Below are positions 26,593 to 37,578 of a stretch of DNA of 64,000 bases, one piece after another. The stretch is from positions 172,501-236,500 of the forward strand of contig CAJNDS010001857.1 of NCBI GenBank assembly GCA_905221605.1, read 5' to 3'. Each line of letters starts with the position of its first letter. The first letter of the stretch is position 1. A program made the translations under genes and the position numbers. Under the pieces are notes generated by a model. That model did no database searches and was not told where the DNA came from. It saw only the letters and a program-made list of their open reading frames with translations. The stretch comes from Symbiodinium natans (taxonomy: Eukaryota > Sar > Dinophyceae > Suessiales > Symbiodiniaceae).

Positions 26593-26699
26593 CTTGGGGC
26601 TTGGGGTTTAGGGGTTTCGGGGTTTCGGGGTTTAGGGTTTGGGGTTTAGGGTTAGGGTTTAGGGTTTAGGGTTCAGGGCTTCGCTACGGCAAGCCCTCA

Positions 26700-27400
26700 G
26701 AGAGCATCCTTACGCAGAGAGGGTGGCATCCTTGCTGAGAATTTTCGCTATTTTGTGCTGTCAAGGTAGGTTGCAGGTAGGCTGGGGGTTTGGGGCCTCA
26801 AGCTTTAGGCCTGGAGGGCGGATAGGACTCAAGGGCTCTTCAGGAGGTTGGGACGGCTTACATGTAGGATTCGAATGCAGGGGCCTCAAATATGCACACA
26901 CACACACACACATATGCCATATGGAGGTTTACGATATTAGGGGTTGCTTGTCTCAAGGGGTCCCTTATTCTCCCCCCCACATCAGCTTGCCCAATGGACC
27001 AGCCATCTGGTGGCAACGATGGTTCGCACAACGAACCCCGGGAAAGTTGCCGTTAGCGACATGGGAGCACACAGAGTTCGAAAGAGAAGTCCAAACTTTG
27101 GTGAAGCGTATGTTGAAGGGGTAGATTCGATACCAATTGACCTTACAAAGTGCCCGTCGACAGAATAAATGCGCAGATTGCTGCAACCGTGCAGTGCTCC
27201 AACTTCGAGAACAGCTTTCACCTGTAAGCTTGTCCTGCCAAAACTCTTAGCTGGGTATCAGGGCTCACACACACCATGCTCTTTGCTGGCCTTTATGGCC
27301 CCCTTTGCTCGGAAAATATTTTGGGAGTGTGGTCTGGAGGTCCCCGTTCATGCAGACTGAGCCATGACCTCTGCAAGATGCCCCGGCAACAGAACTCAAG
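26700..27400. other. Unique intron segment
   Basis: Contains a CA microsatellite (26895-26910) and overlapping open frames on both strands up to 133 codons. None has recognisable features or phase-compatible splice sites. Confidence 0.4.
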
Positions 27401-27423
27401 ATCCTGAAGTTCTGAATCCCAGC

Positions 27424-27476
27424 CGCAGCATTGCGAAAGGCAGCGCCGCCGACGCGAGCTGCCGCGCTGTGAGCAC
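27424..27476 (-). CDS. Exon of membrane protein
   Basis: Acceptor AGAG|GTG, phase 0 in, phase 2 out at a GC donor (CTGCG|GCTGGG). Reads VLTARQLASAALPFAML. In phase with both neighbours; donor uncertain by three to six bases. Confidence 0.6.
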
Positions 27477-27723
27477 CTCTTCTTTTGGGTTGAGGTTTAG
27501 AACTTAGAGTCCTTGTTTTGGTAAACTGTGGTATTTGGGGCCCAGGGAAAAAGGACCCCTCACTTTGTAAGCTTCCCTCTCATCACACGCGGCTCGGGGG
27601 ATGCAATTTTGCAAGGCTGAGCTATCTTCTCTGGGGGGACAGTGCTTTCTAAAGGCACCCCTGGAGCTGTTCTAGGGCTACTAAAGCTTATGGGGGCTAT
27701 ACAAGGTATGCATAGGGGTCACT

Positions 27724-27875
27724 ACTACCAATTGCTTGAGAACACCCCAAAAAACAAGAGCTACAAAATGTCTCCTTTTTTCAGGGTAATTTCGGGATTA
27801 TTTCTTATATACATATATATTTATATGTGTATGTATTTATTTTATTTTTTTAGGGAGGGTTCTTAAGCAAGTAGT
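27724..27875. mobile_element. Palindromic element family A, copy 5
   Basis: Inverted ends around an AT-rich insert containing a TATA microsatellite. Confidence 0.7.
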
Positions 27876-28035
27876 CTTCTCTTTCGACTTGGAAAGTCTA
27901 CTTCGTTACAATCCCCAGAACCCACCTTACTAAGTCAAATGCGCTTCCAAGTAGCCCTAAACCCTAAACCCTAAGCCCTAAGCCCTAAACCCTAAAGCCT
28001 AAACCCTCTCAGCATCCCAAAAGCCGCGGCCGCAC

Positions 28036-28113
28036 CTGGAGCACGGCTCCGAGTGAGCTCTGGGCCAGAGGCTTGCCAGCAGTGAACCACTCGTTCATGA
28101 CGCTCAGCAACGT
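28036..28113 (-). CDS. Exon of membrane protein
   Basis: Acceptor GACAG|ACG, GT donor CTCCAG|GTGCGG, 26 codons, phase 0 at both ends. Reads TLLSVMNEWFTAGKPLAQSS and on. Both neighbours join in phase. Confidence 0.7.
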
Positions 28114-28954
28114 CTGTCAAGGCGGTTAGGGTTTAGGGTTTGGGGTTTGGGGTTTAGGGTTTAGGGTTTGAACACTTTTGGGCTTTACAGTAGGGTTGGG
28201 GAGCCGTTCTTCAAGGCCCCTGGGCACATTCCAAGTAGAGTCAGATAACCCCAAACTACCCTAAGCCGCAGTCGAGTTCTTTTCAGTACAGTACCCCACT
28301 TATACGGCCAGTGCAGCATTGAACCGTCATGTGGGTTTCAAAGCTCCAAAACCCACCCCCGAAAGCCCCCACTCAACCTCAAGCCCGCAATCTAAACCCT
28401 AAACCCTGAACCCTGAACACTGAACACTGAACCCAGAACCAAACCTGCGATTCTCAAACGCTTCTTGGCCCAGGTTAGAGCTGGGACTCCGAGGTTTAGG
28501 GTGCATACACTGAGCCCTAGAAACTCCAAGGCCCCGAAACCTAAGCCGAGACACAAGACCTACTGAGGACGGGGTGGGCAAGGCCTCTACCTCCTGGTCA
28601 GAGCATTTTCGGCAGGTTTACATTAGCAGGGAAGCCGGATTCCTGGACCAGGGATCTTGAAGCCTTTTTACAGGGTTTGCTCAGGAGAGGCCTTTTCTGG
28701 GGAGGGGGCTCATGGGTGCCCAAAAGGCTCTGGCGGCGTGAGAGGTAGAGCTTAATGGCTTAGGTTTAGGGTTTGGCATAAGAAACTCTGAGGTTCAAAC
28801 CTCTAAAACCCTAAAACGCCTAAGCCTCTAAAAGCCCTAAACCCAAAGCAACCCTAAACCCTAAACCCCTAAACTCCCTAAACCCCTAAACCCTAAACCT
28901 GAAACCCTAACCCTAAACCCTAAACCCTAAACCGCAAACTCCCTTTGGGAAAGC

Positions 28955-29043
28955 CTGCGGCCATGCCAGCAGCGCGAGCGCGGCGCCGCCCAGAAGCAGC
29001 GCGTAAACACTCAGCTCAGAGCGCTCTCCCCGGACATGTTCGG
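28955..29043 (-). CDS. Exon encoding a membrane helix
   Basis: Acceptor CTCAG|CC, GC donor CCGCAG|GCTTTC. Charged start (EHVRGERSEL) followed by VYALLLGGAALALLAW, a strong hydrophobic helix. Phase 1 in, 0 out, agreeing with the exons on either side. Confidence 0.75.
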
Positions 29044-29497
29044 CTGAGGGTTTAGGGTTTAGGGTTTGGGGTTTAGGGTTTAGGGTTTGGGGTTTGGGGT
29101 TTGGGGTTTAGGGTTTAGGGTTTAGGGTTTAGGGTTTAGGGTTTAGGGTTTAGGGTTCAGGGTAGGGATTTCGGGTTTAGGCTTCTTAGGTTCAACTCAC
29201 AGGCTAGGGTTTGGGCTTTTGCTTCCAGGTACAGTGTGGTTCTACGCGGTTCTTAAGTTCAGACCCCCCCCCCCCCCCCCCCGGCAACTTAACTCTAAAC
29301 CCTAAACCCTTTACCCTAAACCCTGGCGGGGTGTCATCCAAGCAGTGAAGCTTGGCACCGCCAAGTAGTTCAGAGTTTGGGCGTTTAGGTTTTTAGGGTT
29401 TGGAGTTTCGGGTTTAGGGTTTAGGGTTTAGGGTTTAGGGTTTAGGGTTTAGGGTTTAGGGTGTAGGGTCACAGGGCTTGGGCTTGAGGGTTGCCAC

Positions 29498-29561
29498 TAG
29501 TGAGCCCAAGGCGCTGCAGGAGCACGCTGCTGGGAGCCGACGCGGCACGCGCCAAGGCACC
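29498..29561 (-). CDS. Exon of membrane protein
   Basis: Acceptor CTCAG|GGT, donor ACTA|GTGGCA, phase 0 to 1. Reads GALARAASAPSSVLLQRLGL. Its last base completes the Thr codon of the next exon. Confidence 0.6.
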
Positions 29562-29704
29562 CTGAGTTTAGGGTTTAGGGTTTAGGGTTTAAGGTTTAGG
29601 GTTTAGGGCTTAGGGTTTAGGGTTTAGGGTTTAGGGTTTAGGGTTTAGGGGTTTTGGGGTTTTGGGAGTTTGGGTGCGTAGGGCTTGGGGTCCGGGAGAG
29701 AAGC

Positions 29705-29737
29705 GGACAAGCAGTAGTACATGAGGCATATGTCAGC
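29705..29737 (-). CDS. Short exon of membrane protein
   Basis: Reads ADICLMYYCLS between AGAG and a GC donor, phase 0. Short, but fits between exons at 31228 and 29561. Confidence 0.45.
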
Positions 29738-29754
29738 CTCTTAGGATGATGGTA

Positions 29755-29925
29755 GGTTTAGGGTTTAGGGTTTAGGGTTTAGGGTTTAGGGTTTAGGGTT
29801 TAGGGTTTAGGGTTTAGGGTTTAGGGTTTAGGGTTTAGGGTTTAGGGTTTTAGGTTTTAGGGTTTAGGGTTTAGGGTTTAGGGTTTAGGGTTTAGGGTTT
29901 AGGGTTTAGGGTTTAGGGTTTAAGG
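29755..29925. repeat. TTTAGGG array
   Basis: About 24 units with a single interruption near 29848. Confidence 0.95.
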
Positions 29926-30906
29926 GCTCCCTTAAGCACCAGAAAGGTGGCCGCAGGGACCTGGCTACTTGGCTGCACTTAGGAGGGTAGCTATAAATTA
30001 AACTTTTAGCTGCCTTACTAGGAGACCCAATAAGCCCAAAAAAATTAAAGATCTAAAGTTACAGTAAAGCACCACAAAGGCTAGGGCATAGGGCTTGTGG
30101 TTGAGAGGATCTGTAGGGGTTAGGGCTTCGGGTCTATAGTCTATAATTTATCGGGCTTCAAAAAAGGGTAATGGAAAAAGGATAATGGAAAAGCGTAGGG
30201 ATGACTTTGGGAAGTGCTCTCATGTCCTGCGCGCACGCCACATTCAAAGACATTGAGAGACCGGATGGCACAGCAAGGGGTGGGGCACCACACGTTGATC
30301 ACCATGCAAACAAGTCTTGCATGCTCGCATTCATGCTGAATCCCTGTGCGAAACACCCCCTGCACCCCCGCCCCGCCCTCGCCCCCCCCCCCCTCCTCCC
30401 CGCCCCCCCAAGCAAAAAACAAAAAAAAACAGTGCCTTGTTGGTGCTGCCAGTGGCCATCATTCCCAGGAAAGGAAGCCTGAGGATAGAATGACATTGTC
30501 GTCAGTTCATCCAATTGTGGCCCCTTGGCCCTACTACACTGCGGCCGCTGTGTACTTCAGGGGTTTAGGGTTCATGGTTCAGGGTTTAGGGTTTAGGGTT
30601 TAGGGTTTAGGGTTTTTTTGGAGTTCGGGTTTAGGGTTTAGCTCTGCAGAGCGTCTCTGGATTCAGGCTTCAGGGTTTCAAGGGGCTCGGGGATGGGGAT
30701 GTTGGGGGAGCTCCGGCCCTACAGACCCGAAGAAGCCCTACAAACCCTAAAAGCTCCTTTTAGGGTTTAGGGTTTAGGGTTAGGGTTTAGGGTTTAGGGT
30801 TTAGGATTTAGGGTTTAGGGTCCTAAGCCCTAACAACCTCAGACCCTAAAAGTCCAAAGCCCTTCACCCCGAAACCCAAAACCTTAAACTTATACTTGCT
30901 TGCACA

Positions 30907-31014
30907 TATGGGTGTTTCCGAAAATGAGGGTACTCTTTTTGGAGGTCCCTATAATCAGTATTCTTCTATTTTGGGAGTATAGTAAGCGTACCCCTATTCT
31001 GAGAAATACCAATA
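30907..31014. mobile_element. Palindromic element family F, copy 1
   Basis: GGGTGTTTCCGAAAATGAGG at the left and CCCCTATTCTGAGAAATACC at the right form a long stem. Confidence 0.7.
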
Positions 31015-31227
31015 TACTTATGTATTAAGCCCCCCCCCCCACCCCCTGTCCCCTCCCTCCCCCCTCTCCCCCTAAACCCTAAACTCTACATCCTAAATCC
31101 TAAACCCTACACCCTAAACGCTAAATCCTAAACCCTAAACCCTGAACCCTAAACCCTGAACCCTAAACCCTAAACCCTAAACCCCCCCCCCCCCCCCCCC
31201 AAAAGAAAATGCTCCGGGGGTCGCCGC

Positions 31228-31277
31228 GGTGACGGTGTTCGAGACCACGCCGATCTTCAGCCCCTGGCCTCGGATAG
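31228..31277 (-). CDS. Exon of membrane protein
   Basis: Acceptor CTCAG|CT, GC donor ACC|GCGGCG. Reads IRGQGLKIGVVSNTVT. Phase 1 to 0. Sits between a poly-C run (plus-strand left) and a GGGCTTA array (right). Confidence 0.65.
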
Positions 31278-31289
31278 CTGAGGGCTCAG

Positions 31290-31367
31290 GGTTTAGGGTT
31301 TAGGGTTTAGGGCTTAGGGCTTAGGGCTTAGGGCTTAGGGCTTAGGGCTTAGGGCTTAGGGCTTAGG
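31290..31367. repeat. GGGCTTA heptamer array
   Basis: Ten units of the variant GGGCTTA on the right of the exon at 31228. Confidence 0.9.
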
Positions 31368-31772
31368 ATCTACAAGGTTCAGGGTTTAGGGTTTAGGGTC
31401 TATAAGGTTTAGGGTTTCGGGTCTATAGGGCTTAGGGTTTAGGGTTTAGGGTCTACGCAGTTTCGGGCTTGGGGTCGAGAGGGTTTAGGGTGTATAGGGC
31501 ACAGGGGTTTAGGGCGCTTAGGGATTTTCAAGGTCTGTAGGAGGGTTTTATGGGGCTTACTGTAGGTGCCGCACATTCCCAAAACCCACTTAAAACCCTT
31601 GGAGCCCATACGAATGTCAGGTGTAAAGCCCGAATTCCTAAACCCTAAACCTCTAAACCCCCAAAAGTCCTACACCCTAAACCGCCGCAAACCCTCAAAC
31701 ACACTTACAAATTAGGGTTCACCTTGAACCCGAAACCCTGAACATAACCCGCCTTAACCCTTGCCGCGGGGC

Positions 31773-31833
31773 GGTGTCCCTCAGGCATCGGGCTGGACCC
31801 CTCTAGGATTGTCGAGGCCACGCCGAAAGCCGC
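31773..31833 (-). CDS. Exon of membrane protein
   Basis: Acceptor CCGAG|GCG, GC donor CACC|GCCCCG, phase 0 to 1. Reads AAFGVASTILEGSSPMPEGH. Confidence 0.65.
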
Positions 31834-32335
31834 CTCGGGGTGAGGGTTTAAGGTTTAGGGCTCTAGGGAGCGTAGGTGTAGGGCTCTAGGGGGCTTATGT
31901 TTTCCCCTAAACCCTAAACCCTAAACCCTAAGCCCTAAGCCCTAAGACCTAAGCCCTGAGCCCTGAGCCCTAAGCCCTAACCCTGAACCCACAACTCTGT
32001 CCAGAGTTTAGGGCTCAGGGCATCGAACTCGAAACGTCTTGGGGGTTGGGGTTCAGGGTGCAGGCCTCTAGCTCAAGCATCGTCAACCCGGACATGCATC
32101 TGCCGACACCAAAAAATGCTTATAAAGTTCTTAAGGGAGGGGGGTTCCAGGGGGCATGTAACGCAAGGTTCCCTATTACTCCCCAGTACTCCCTAAGGCT
32201 ACCTAAGCTTCCCTAAGGTTCCCTAGGTACCTACCCCCCATGAACCCCCCCCCCTCCCTTAAGAACCCTATAAAATGCCCACAAAACGGCCGAAATTGCG
32301 GGTCTTGGGACATCGTACGACTTCACTCGTCTAAC

Positions 32336-32383
32336 CCGATGCTTTTTGAAGCGCATATCCTCCTCAGCCGTGGAGAAGGTAAC
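32336..32383 (-). CDS. Exon of membrane protein, charged loop
   Basis: Acceptor TTTAG|GTT, GT donor CGG|GTTAGA, 16 codons in phase 0. Reads VTFSTAEEDMRFKKHR, a charged loop between hydrophobic segments. Confidence 0.65.
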
Positions 32384-32509
32384 CTAAATCTCCAACCCGT
32401 TTAAACCCTAAACCCTGAACCAAACTCTATGCCTAGACCCTTAAAACCCTAAACCACTTTAACCAATTTGGAGTATTCCGTCTGCAAGCTGAAAAATTCT
32501 GGCCTCAAC

Positions 32510-32552
32510 CGAAGTGGCAAGCGCCAGCATGCTCACCACGCCAAGCACAAGC
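32510..32552 (-). CDS. Exon encoding a membrane helix
   Basis: Acceptor CAAG|G, GT donor TCG|GTTGAG. Reads LVLGVVSMLALATS. The split Trp codon joins the exon at 33134. Confidence 0.65.
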
Positions 32553-32587
32553 CTTGCAAGTGGTTAGGGTTTAGGATTCTTAAGCCC

Positions 32588-32734
32588 TGCTTGGAGGTTC
32601 ATGGGTAGTTGGTCATTAGGGTTTAGGGTTTAGGGTTTTTAGGTTTAGGGTTTAGGGTAACTATAATTATAGCTGTCTATAACCGAATGTAGGGTACTCG
32701 AACCTACTTTTAACTACCCAGGATCCTTCAAGTA
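32588..32734. mobile_element. Palindromic element family B containing telomere-like repeats
   Basis: Recognisable ends of family B, but the interior carries a block of TTTAGGG units (about 32617-32658). A second half copy follows at 32762-32805. Confidence 0.75.
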
Positions 32735-33133
32735 GCCCTAAACCCTAAACCCCGAAACCATACCCTACGTATAACCCTACATATAACTACGCATGAACCT
32801 TCACATGGTGCTGGCGGTTTGGAGGTTTAGGGTTTAGGGTTCAGGGTTTAAGGTTTAGGGTTAGGGTTTACGGCTCAGGGTTTAGGATTTACAAAGTTTA
32901 AAAGACCATCCTACCTTCCATTTAGCGGCATCGAAACCCTGAATCTCTACACTGTCTACACAGACCCTCCCCCAGCAAGCAAAGCATCCAAAAGCCCCAC
33001 GCTCTGATCCAAACTCTACAGCCAAATCCCCGTTCATACGACTGCAGCCTGAATCCCATGCTTATAAAACCCTAACCCTAAACCCAAACCCGGGGCTGTA
33101 AGGTTTAGGAACAAATCAAGCCAGGGAGCATAC

Positions 33134-33167
33134 CATGTGACCCTCTTCGAGTCGCCGAGCATGAAGC
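33134..33167 (-). CDS. Exon of membrane protein
   Basis: Acceptor CAAG|GC, GT donor ATG|GTATGC. Reads FMLGDSKRVT, phase 1 to 2. Short but phase-consistent on both sides. Confidence 0.55.
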
Positions 33168-33249
33168 CTTGCTAGAAGGGTTTTGGGTTTTGGTTTAGGG
33201 TTTAGGGTTTAGGGTTTAGGGTTTAGGGTTTAGGGTTTAGGGTTTAGCT

Positions 33250-34340
33250 AGAAAGCCCCGAAACCCCTAAACTTTAACATCACAAGAATCATGGGGAACT
33301 TCAGATTTAGGGTAAGGTTTGGTTTTGTTTGAAAAACAAGTTAGGGTTTAGGTATTGGGGGTTGCCTACTTCTGATGTAGGCACCCCTGAACAAGCAGTA
33401 GTCTTGATTCTGCACACAGGGTGCGGCTCTTGTGTGACGGCATTGTAGTATGTTCTGCGGCTCTCCACATGCGTGGTAGAAATTGCGCTCTCACCCTTGA
33501 TCCGCACGGATTCGTGCCCCAAAACAAAGAAAGGCTTTTTACGTCCCTCCACGTGACAAATCACTCTCGCAATAGGTCGAGTTCGCATTCCCTATACTGA
33601 ACTGGGAACCCTAGCAACAAAGATAATTTCAGCTGGTTCTTAGGAATTATAGTACCAAAAAATCAACTTTAGCTGGCTCTTGGGACTTCTAGTACCCAAA
33701 AATTACAACTTTAGCCAGTTCTTAGGAATTATAGTACCCAAGAATAATTAAAAAATGTCCCCAAGCTCCGTTGCCCAAATCGCGCGCCCGGGACCGCCCC
33801 CCCCCCCCCCGCAGGCTCTGGGATGGGGTCACCAAGTTCGTACCAAAACAGGGCGCTGCATGCTCTTTCAGCTAAACGCCCGAAAAGGTATAAGAAAAAA
33901 GATTAAAAGAAGTGTAAGCTCTACTAAAAGAGCGAAAAAAGAGGAAGGATGGTTTAGCAGAGGAAGCCCATGAAAGAAAGACACAAACGGGGGGGGGGGG
34001 GGTCGAAGAGTTCATCAGGGCCTTTCGCGTGTCTTCTTGGGGGCTTGTGGTTGTTGCCAGGCTTTGTACGGGCTCGGGGTTTCCAGCAAACCTCAACCCC
34101 AACGAGGGTTCGGGATCGAGGAACAGCTTGCGACTAGTCTGCGGGGTTTGGGGATTGAGTGTCCCCCGTCCGCAGGCACTCTCCGAGAACACGGGGCCCG
34201 ATGGCATTCAGAGGATGGAACCGCCAAGCTGTGCAGACGTCATCAGCTCTGCCGGTGGACCCAGCAGCAGCCCGAAACACGAGCACCTAGAGCCCTTCTA
34301 AGCATACAACCCTAAGCACTAAGCCCCCCGAAGCCCCTAA
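33250..34340. other. Unique intron segment
   Basis: Low in telomere-like units. A short motif GCTGGTTCTTAGGAATTATA-like is repeated three times at 33632-33740. Open frames on both strands around 33872-34315 overlap and are not recognisable. Confidence 0.4.
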
Positions 34341-34395
34341 ACCCTAAACCCTAAACCCCAAACCCTAAACCAACTCGCCGCGCCCGGCGACACGC

Positions 34396-34439
34396 CCAGC
34401 GCCACCAGCACATACATCAGACCAGCGAGGCGGAAAAGC
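34396..34439 (-). CDS. Exon encoding a membrane helix
   Basis: Acceptor CTCAG|G, reads LFRLAGLMYVLVAL. GC donor at CTGG|GCGTG, or 12 bases later at CCGG|GCGCGG. Confidence 0.65.
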
Positions 34440-35084
34440 CTGAGTTTTTAGGCTTCAGAGTTCAGGGCCTAAGGGTTTAGGGTTTAGGGTTTAGGGTTTA
34501 GGGTTTAGGGTTTAGGTAGGGTTTAGGGTTTAGGGTTCAGGGTTCAGGAGTTTAGGGTTCAGGGTTTAGGGTTGAGGGTTTAGGGTTTAGGGTTTAGCGG
34601 TTAGGCTTTAGGGGCTACTTGTAGTTATGAGTAGGGTTAGAAGTCCCCGAAGATACGGTGAACTGTGGTTACCCTATGTCTAAGTACCTATGGACCTCCT
34701 AGGCTTAGGCTTAGGGTTCCTAAGTACGAAACAGGATGAGCCAGTAAGGGAATGGTGCTGCTAGCCATACCGGAGGCGCATGGAACACTAGCTATCCTAA
34801 ACCCCTAACTGTAACCCCAAACCCTAATCCCGATATTTACCCTCATGCGGGGTTCGGAGAAGAAGAAGAATCCAGACCATGAGCCCTGAACCCTAAACCC
34901 TAAACCGGAAATCCTAAATCCTAAACCCTAAACCCTAAACCCTAAACCCTACAGTAAACCATCCCGGAGCCTCTCAAGCCAAGCGTGGTCTGAGCCCTAC
35001 AGAACAAGCGGGGGAGAGAGTTCAGACTTCAATGGCCCAGTACACCCTAAACCCTAAACCCTAAACCCTAAGCCCTAATCCGAG

Positions 35085-35166
35085 CAGCAGCAGAACCAGG
35101 AGAAACGCCTGCGTGCCACCGTAGTAGGACTCGAGCTGCACAGGGTCCATGATGGTCGTCATCCTT
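35085..35166 (-). CDS. Exon encoding a membrane helix, partly duplicated at its 5' end
   Basis: Reads MTTIMDPVQLESYYGGTQAF and then a run of Leu. The first 25 bases of the exon (with two bases of acceptor) recur 116 bases upstream at 35259-35283, on the far side of a palindromic element. Two identical acceptors CAAG|G are therefore available. The donor near 35085 is uncertain because of a GCTGCTGCT run. Confidence 0.6.
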
Positions 35167-35167
35167 G

Positions 35168-35258
35168 CTTCGTAGCCCAGTAACCGTATTATCATGAGGG
35201 CACCCTTTTTTTGGTTGGTTACTTTATAAGGGAACCCAGAACCAATAAACATGGTAAA
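35168..35258. mobile_element. Palindromic element family D flanked by a 25-bp duplication
   Basis: Starts CGTAGCCCAGTAACC and carries the family core GGTTGGTTACTTTATAAGGG. It is flanked by an exact 25-bp direct repeat at 35143-35167 and 35259-35283, which on the minus strand is the beginning of a coding exon with its acceptor AG. Confidence 0.75.
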
Positions 35259-35796
35259 GGGTCCATGATGGTCGTCATCCTTGTGAGGCTTTGAGGTTGT
35301 CAGGACTTGTGGAGGTTTTGCTTTTTCTTTCAGGTCTAGGGTTTGGGGTTTGGGGTTTGGGGCTTGGGGCTTGGGGCTTGGGGTTTGGGGTTTAGGGTTT
35401 AGGGTTTAGGGCTTTTTGGGCTGTTCAGGGTCTTTCAGGGTTTTCAGGCTTTGCAGGGCTTTCAAGGGCCTCTTTGGGGGCTCTAGGGCGGTCACGCCAG
35501 ACCCTACCTGGAATGTGTTGGCCCTGGGTAGAATCACTTGTTTTTCATTGGCGAACAAGGCTGCTTCATGGGTGGGTAGGTAGTGGCAGATTCATTGAAA
35601 CAAAGCCCATGGATCCATTCACCTACTCCCAAAACGCGGACTACTTCTGCCAGAACACGCGGATTCACACCCAAAACGCGGATACCTGCTACGGATTCAT
35701 GCATGAATTGGGGCATCGAGGTGTCTAGGGGATTGAGGGCGCAGGGGTGCTTGGGGGATTTTTCGGCTCAAGTCTGGGGTTTTGAAGCCATCAGAC

Positions 35797-35874
35797 TGCA
35801 CAGAATCCGAGCCGCTGCTTCAGCATTTCCACGGGCGCCACGATGAAACCACCCCCATGAGCCAAGTGCCTGAG
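35797..35874 (-). CDS. Exon of membrane protein
   Basis: Acceptor CCCAG|CTC, GT donor GCA|GTCTGA, 26 codons. Reads LRHLAHGGGFIVAPVEMLKQ and on. It follows in phase from 36444. Confidence 0.65.
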
Positions 35875-36443
35875 CTGGGTTGGGGGTTTAGAGCTTAGGT
35901 TTCAGAGCTTAAGGTGTGGGGTTTGGGCTCAGGCTTTACAAAATAAATTCTATAGGTTAAGTTACGATACTAAGGGCCCCTGCATCTACCCTGTCCTTTG
36001 GAGGCTCAGGAGCGCGAAAGTCAGGAAGCGTGCACGATACACCATTGACTAGTCCCTAAAAAGACGAATAACACTGAACCCTAAACCCAGCTAGCCTACA
36101 GATAACCCTGCGGAATACCCATATGCACCTTGCAACCAGGGCTTAAGGGCCTTCGTTTAGGGCAGGGCTTTGGGGCCCTTTAGGGCCCTAAAGCCCTTTA
36201 TGGTTCAGGGTTCAGGGTTCAGGGTTTAGGGTTTTGGGTTTAGGGTTTAGGGTTTCGGGTTTAGGGTTCAGGGATCATAGGGTTCCTTTCGGTGTTTTTG
36301 AGAAACGATCACAGGGCTTGGGATCCTCGAGTCTGCAGGCATCACGAATGTTTAGGGCTTGGGGCTTGGGGTTTGGGATTTAGGGTTTAGGGTTTAGGGC
36401 TTCGGGATTAGGGTTTCAGGCTCAGAGCGCATTCTAAGTTGAC

Positions 36444-36483
36444 CAGGTCGACGAAACTGAATCCGAAGGAACGTCGGCGAACT
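36444..36483 (-). CDS. Exon of membrane protein
   Basis: Acceptor TTCAG|A, GT donor CTG|GTCAAC. Reads VRRRSFGFSFVDL; the split Leu codon joins the exon at 36587. Confidence 0.6.
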
Positions 36484-36586
36484 CTGAACTTGACCCTCAC
36501 AACCTGATTCCTTTTTTGATCCCTGAACCCTGATCCCCACATGCTACATCTCGCCAGGGTGCACGAAGAGAGGAGCGGCAAAACAC

Positions 36587-36619
36587 AGCTTCGACAGCAG
36601 GAAGAGCATGGCGAGGGAT
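36587..36619 (-). CDS. Exon with hydrophobic segment
   Basis: Acceptor CTGAG|A, GT donor CT|GTGTTT. Reads SLAMLFLLSK. The open frame continues to a TAG shortly downstream, so a terminal exon cannot be fully excluded. Confidence 0.5.
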
Positions 36620-36684
36620 CTCAGGGCACACCCTCTTAGGGGACGCCCCTTAGGGCGCCCTTTGAGCCAGCCTGCGAAAAGGCT

Positions 36685-36745
36685 TACACGCTGTGCGGGG
36701 TCGTAAGGCCCCACACTGGTTTGGAGTCTTGCAGGAAGATCTTCT
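36685..36745 (-). CDS. Exon candidate with uncertain frame
   Basis: Island ending at a strong GT donor (CAGC|GTGTAAG) with acceptor CCTAG|G. All frames are open: one reads KIFLQDSKPVWGLTTPHS, another AEDLPARLQTSVGPYDPAQ. Phase cannot decide. Confidence 0.4.
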
Positions 36746-37216
36746 GCCTAGGTTAGGGTTTAGGGCTTTAGGGTTGAAGGTTTTATGTAGGCCGTCTTAA
36801 GGCCCGGGGACTCTAGGCCCTTAGAACCCCTAAAATGTGATTGCTCGAAGGGTGAGAGAAAATTGATCGCTACCTTGATAAGGGCTATGCACACAGCTAT
36901 CCCACTTATAGCTGAAGCACCTTTCAAGTAGACCCCTAAGCCCTGAACCCTGACAGGTAGGGTTTAGGGTTCAGGGCTTAGAGTTTACAGGGTTTAGGGC
37001 AGCAAAATGCCACGACTGGGCCGCCACGCCACACCAGAACGTCTCGGGACCCCAACAGGGCGAGATGCGGCTCGCGAGGCCTCTCGAGAGCTCTCGACTG
37101 AGGAGTTTTTTGGGTCTTGGGGTTTGGGATTTAGGGTTCGAGGGCTTTCGGGGTTTGGGGGTTTAGGGTTTCGTATTGCCGGGTTCGGGTGGGGGGGTCT
37201 GGGGTGTAGGGCTCGC

Positions 37217-37308
37217 ATCCCTCAACCCTATGTGGTAGCGTTTCAGAAGCCTGGCCCATGCGTTGGGTCCCTGATAGAATGCTGCCCTGATCTCCTTGTA
37301 CCGGCAGG
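37217..37308 (-). CDS. Exon, soluble basic/aromatic segment
   Basis: Acceptor CCAG|CC, GC donor GAT|GCGAGC. Reads CRYKEIRAAFYQGPNAWARL and on, 30 codons. The split Ala codon joins the exon at 37519. Confidence 0.65.
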
Positions 37309-37365
37309 CTGGCCCCGAAACCCTGATACCCCCCCCTTTGGGCTTCAGGAGTCCTAAGCCCTAAA

Positions 37366-37472
37366 CTACTAAGTGCTTAAGAACCCCAAAACAATAAAAA
37401 CACTCTTCCTTATAAGGGTAATATAGGGATTACTTTTTTTTGTTCTTTTGGGGTTCTTAAGCAAACAGTCGT
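37366..37472. mobile_element. Palindromic element family A, copy 6
   Basis: ACTAAGTGCTTAAGAACCCC and the inverse at the right end; core CTTATAAGGGTAATATAGGG. Confidence 0.8.
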
Positions 37473-37518
37473 AAACCCTAAAAATCCCCAGTCCCGCCTC
37501 TGACTGCCATGTACTGAC

Positions 37519-37578
37519 CTTTGAAGCACTGGCGGTTCCTGGGCAGATCTTCTTCCACTCGCCCAAAGCCCGAAGAGC
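37519..37578 (-). CDS. Exon
   Basis: Acceptor TTGAG|GC, canonical GT donor AAAG|GTCAGT. Reads SSGFGRVEEDLPRNRQCFK. Both neighbours are phase-compatible. Confidence 0.7.
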
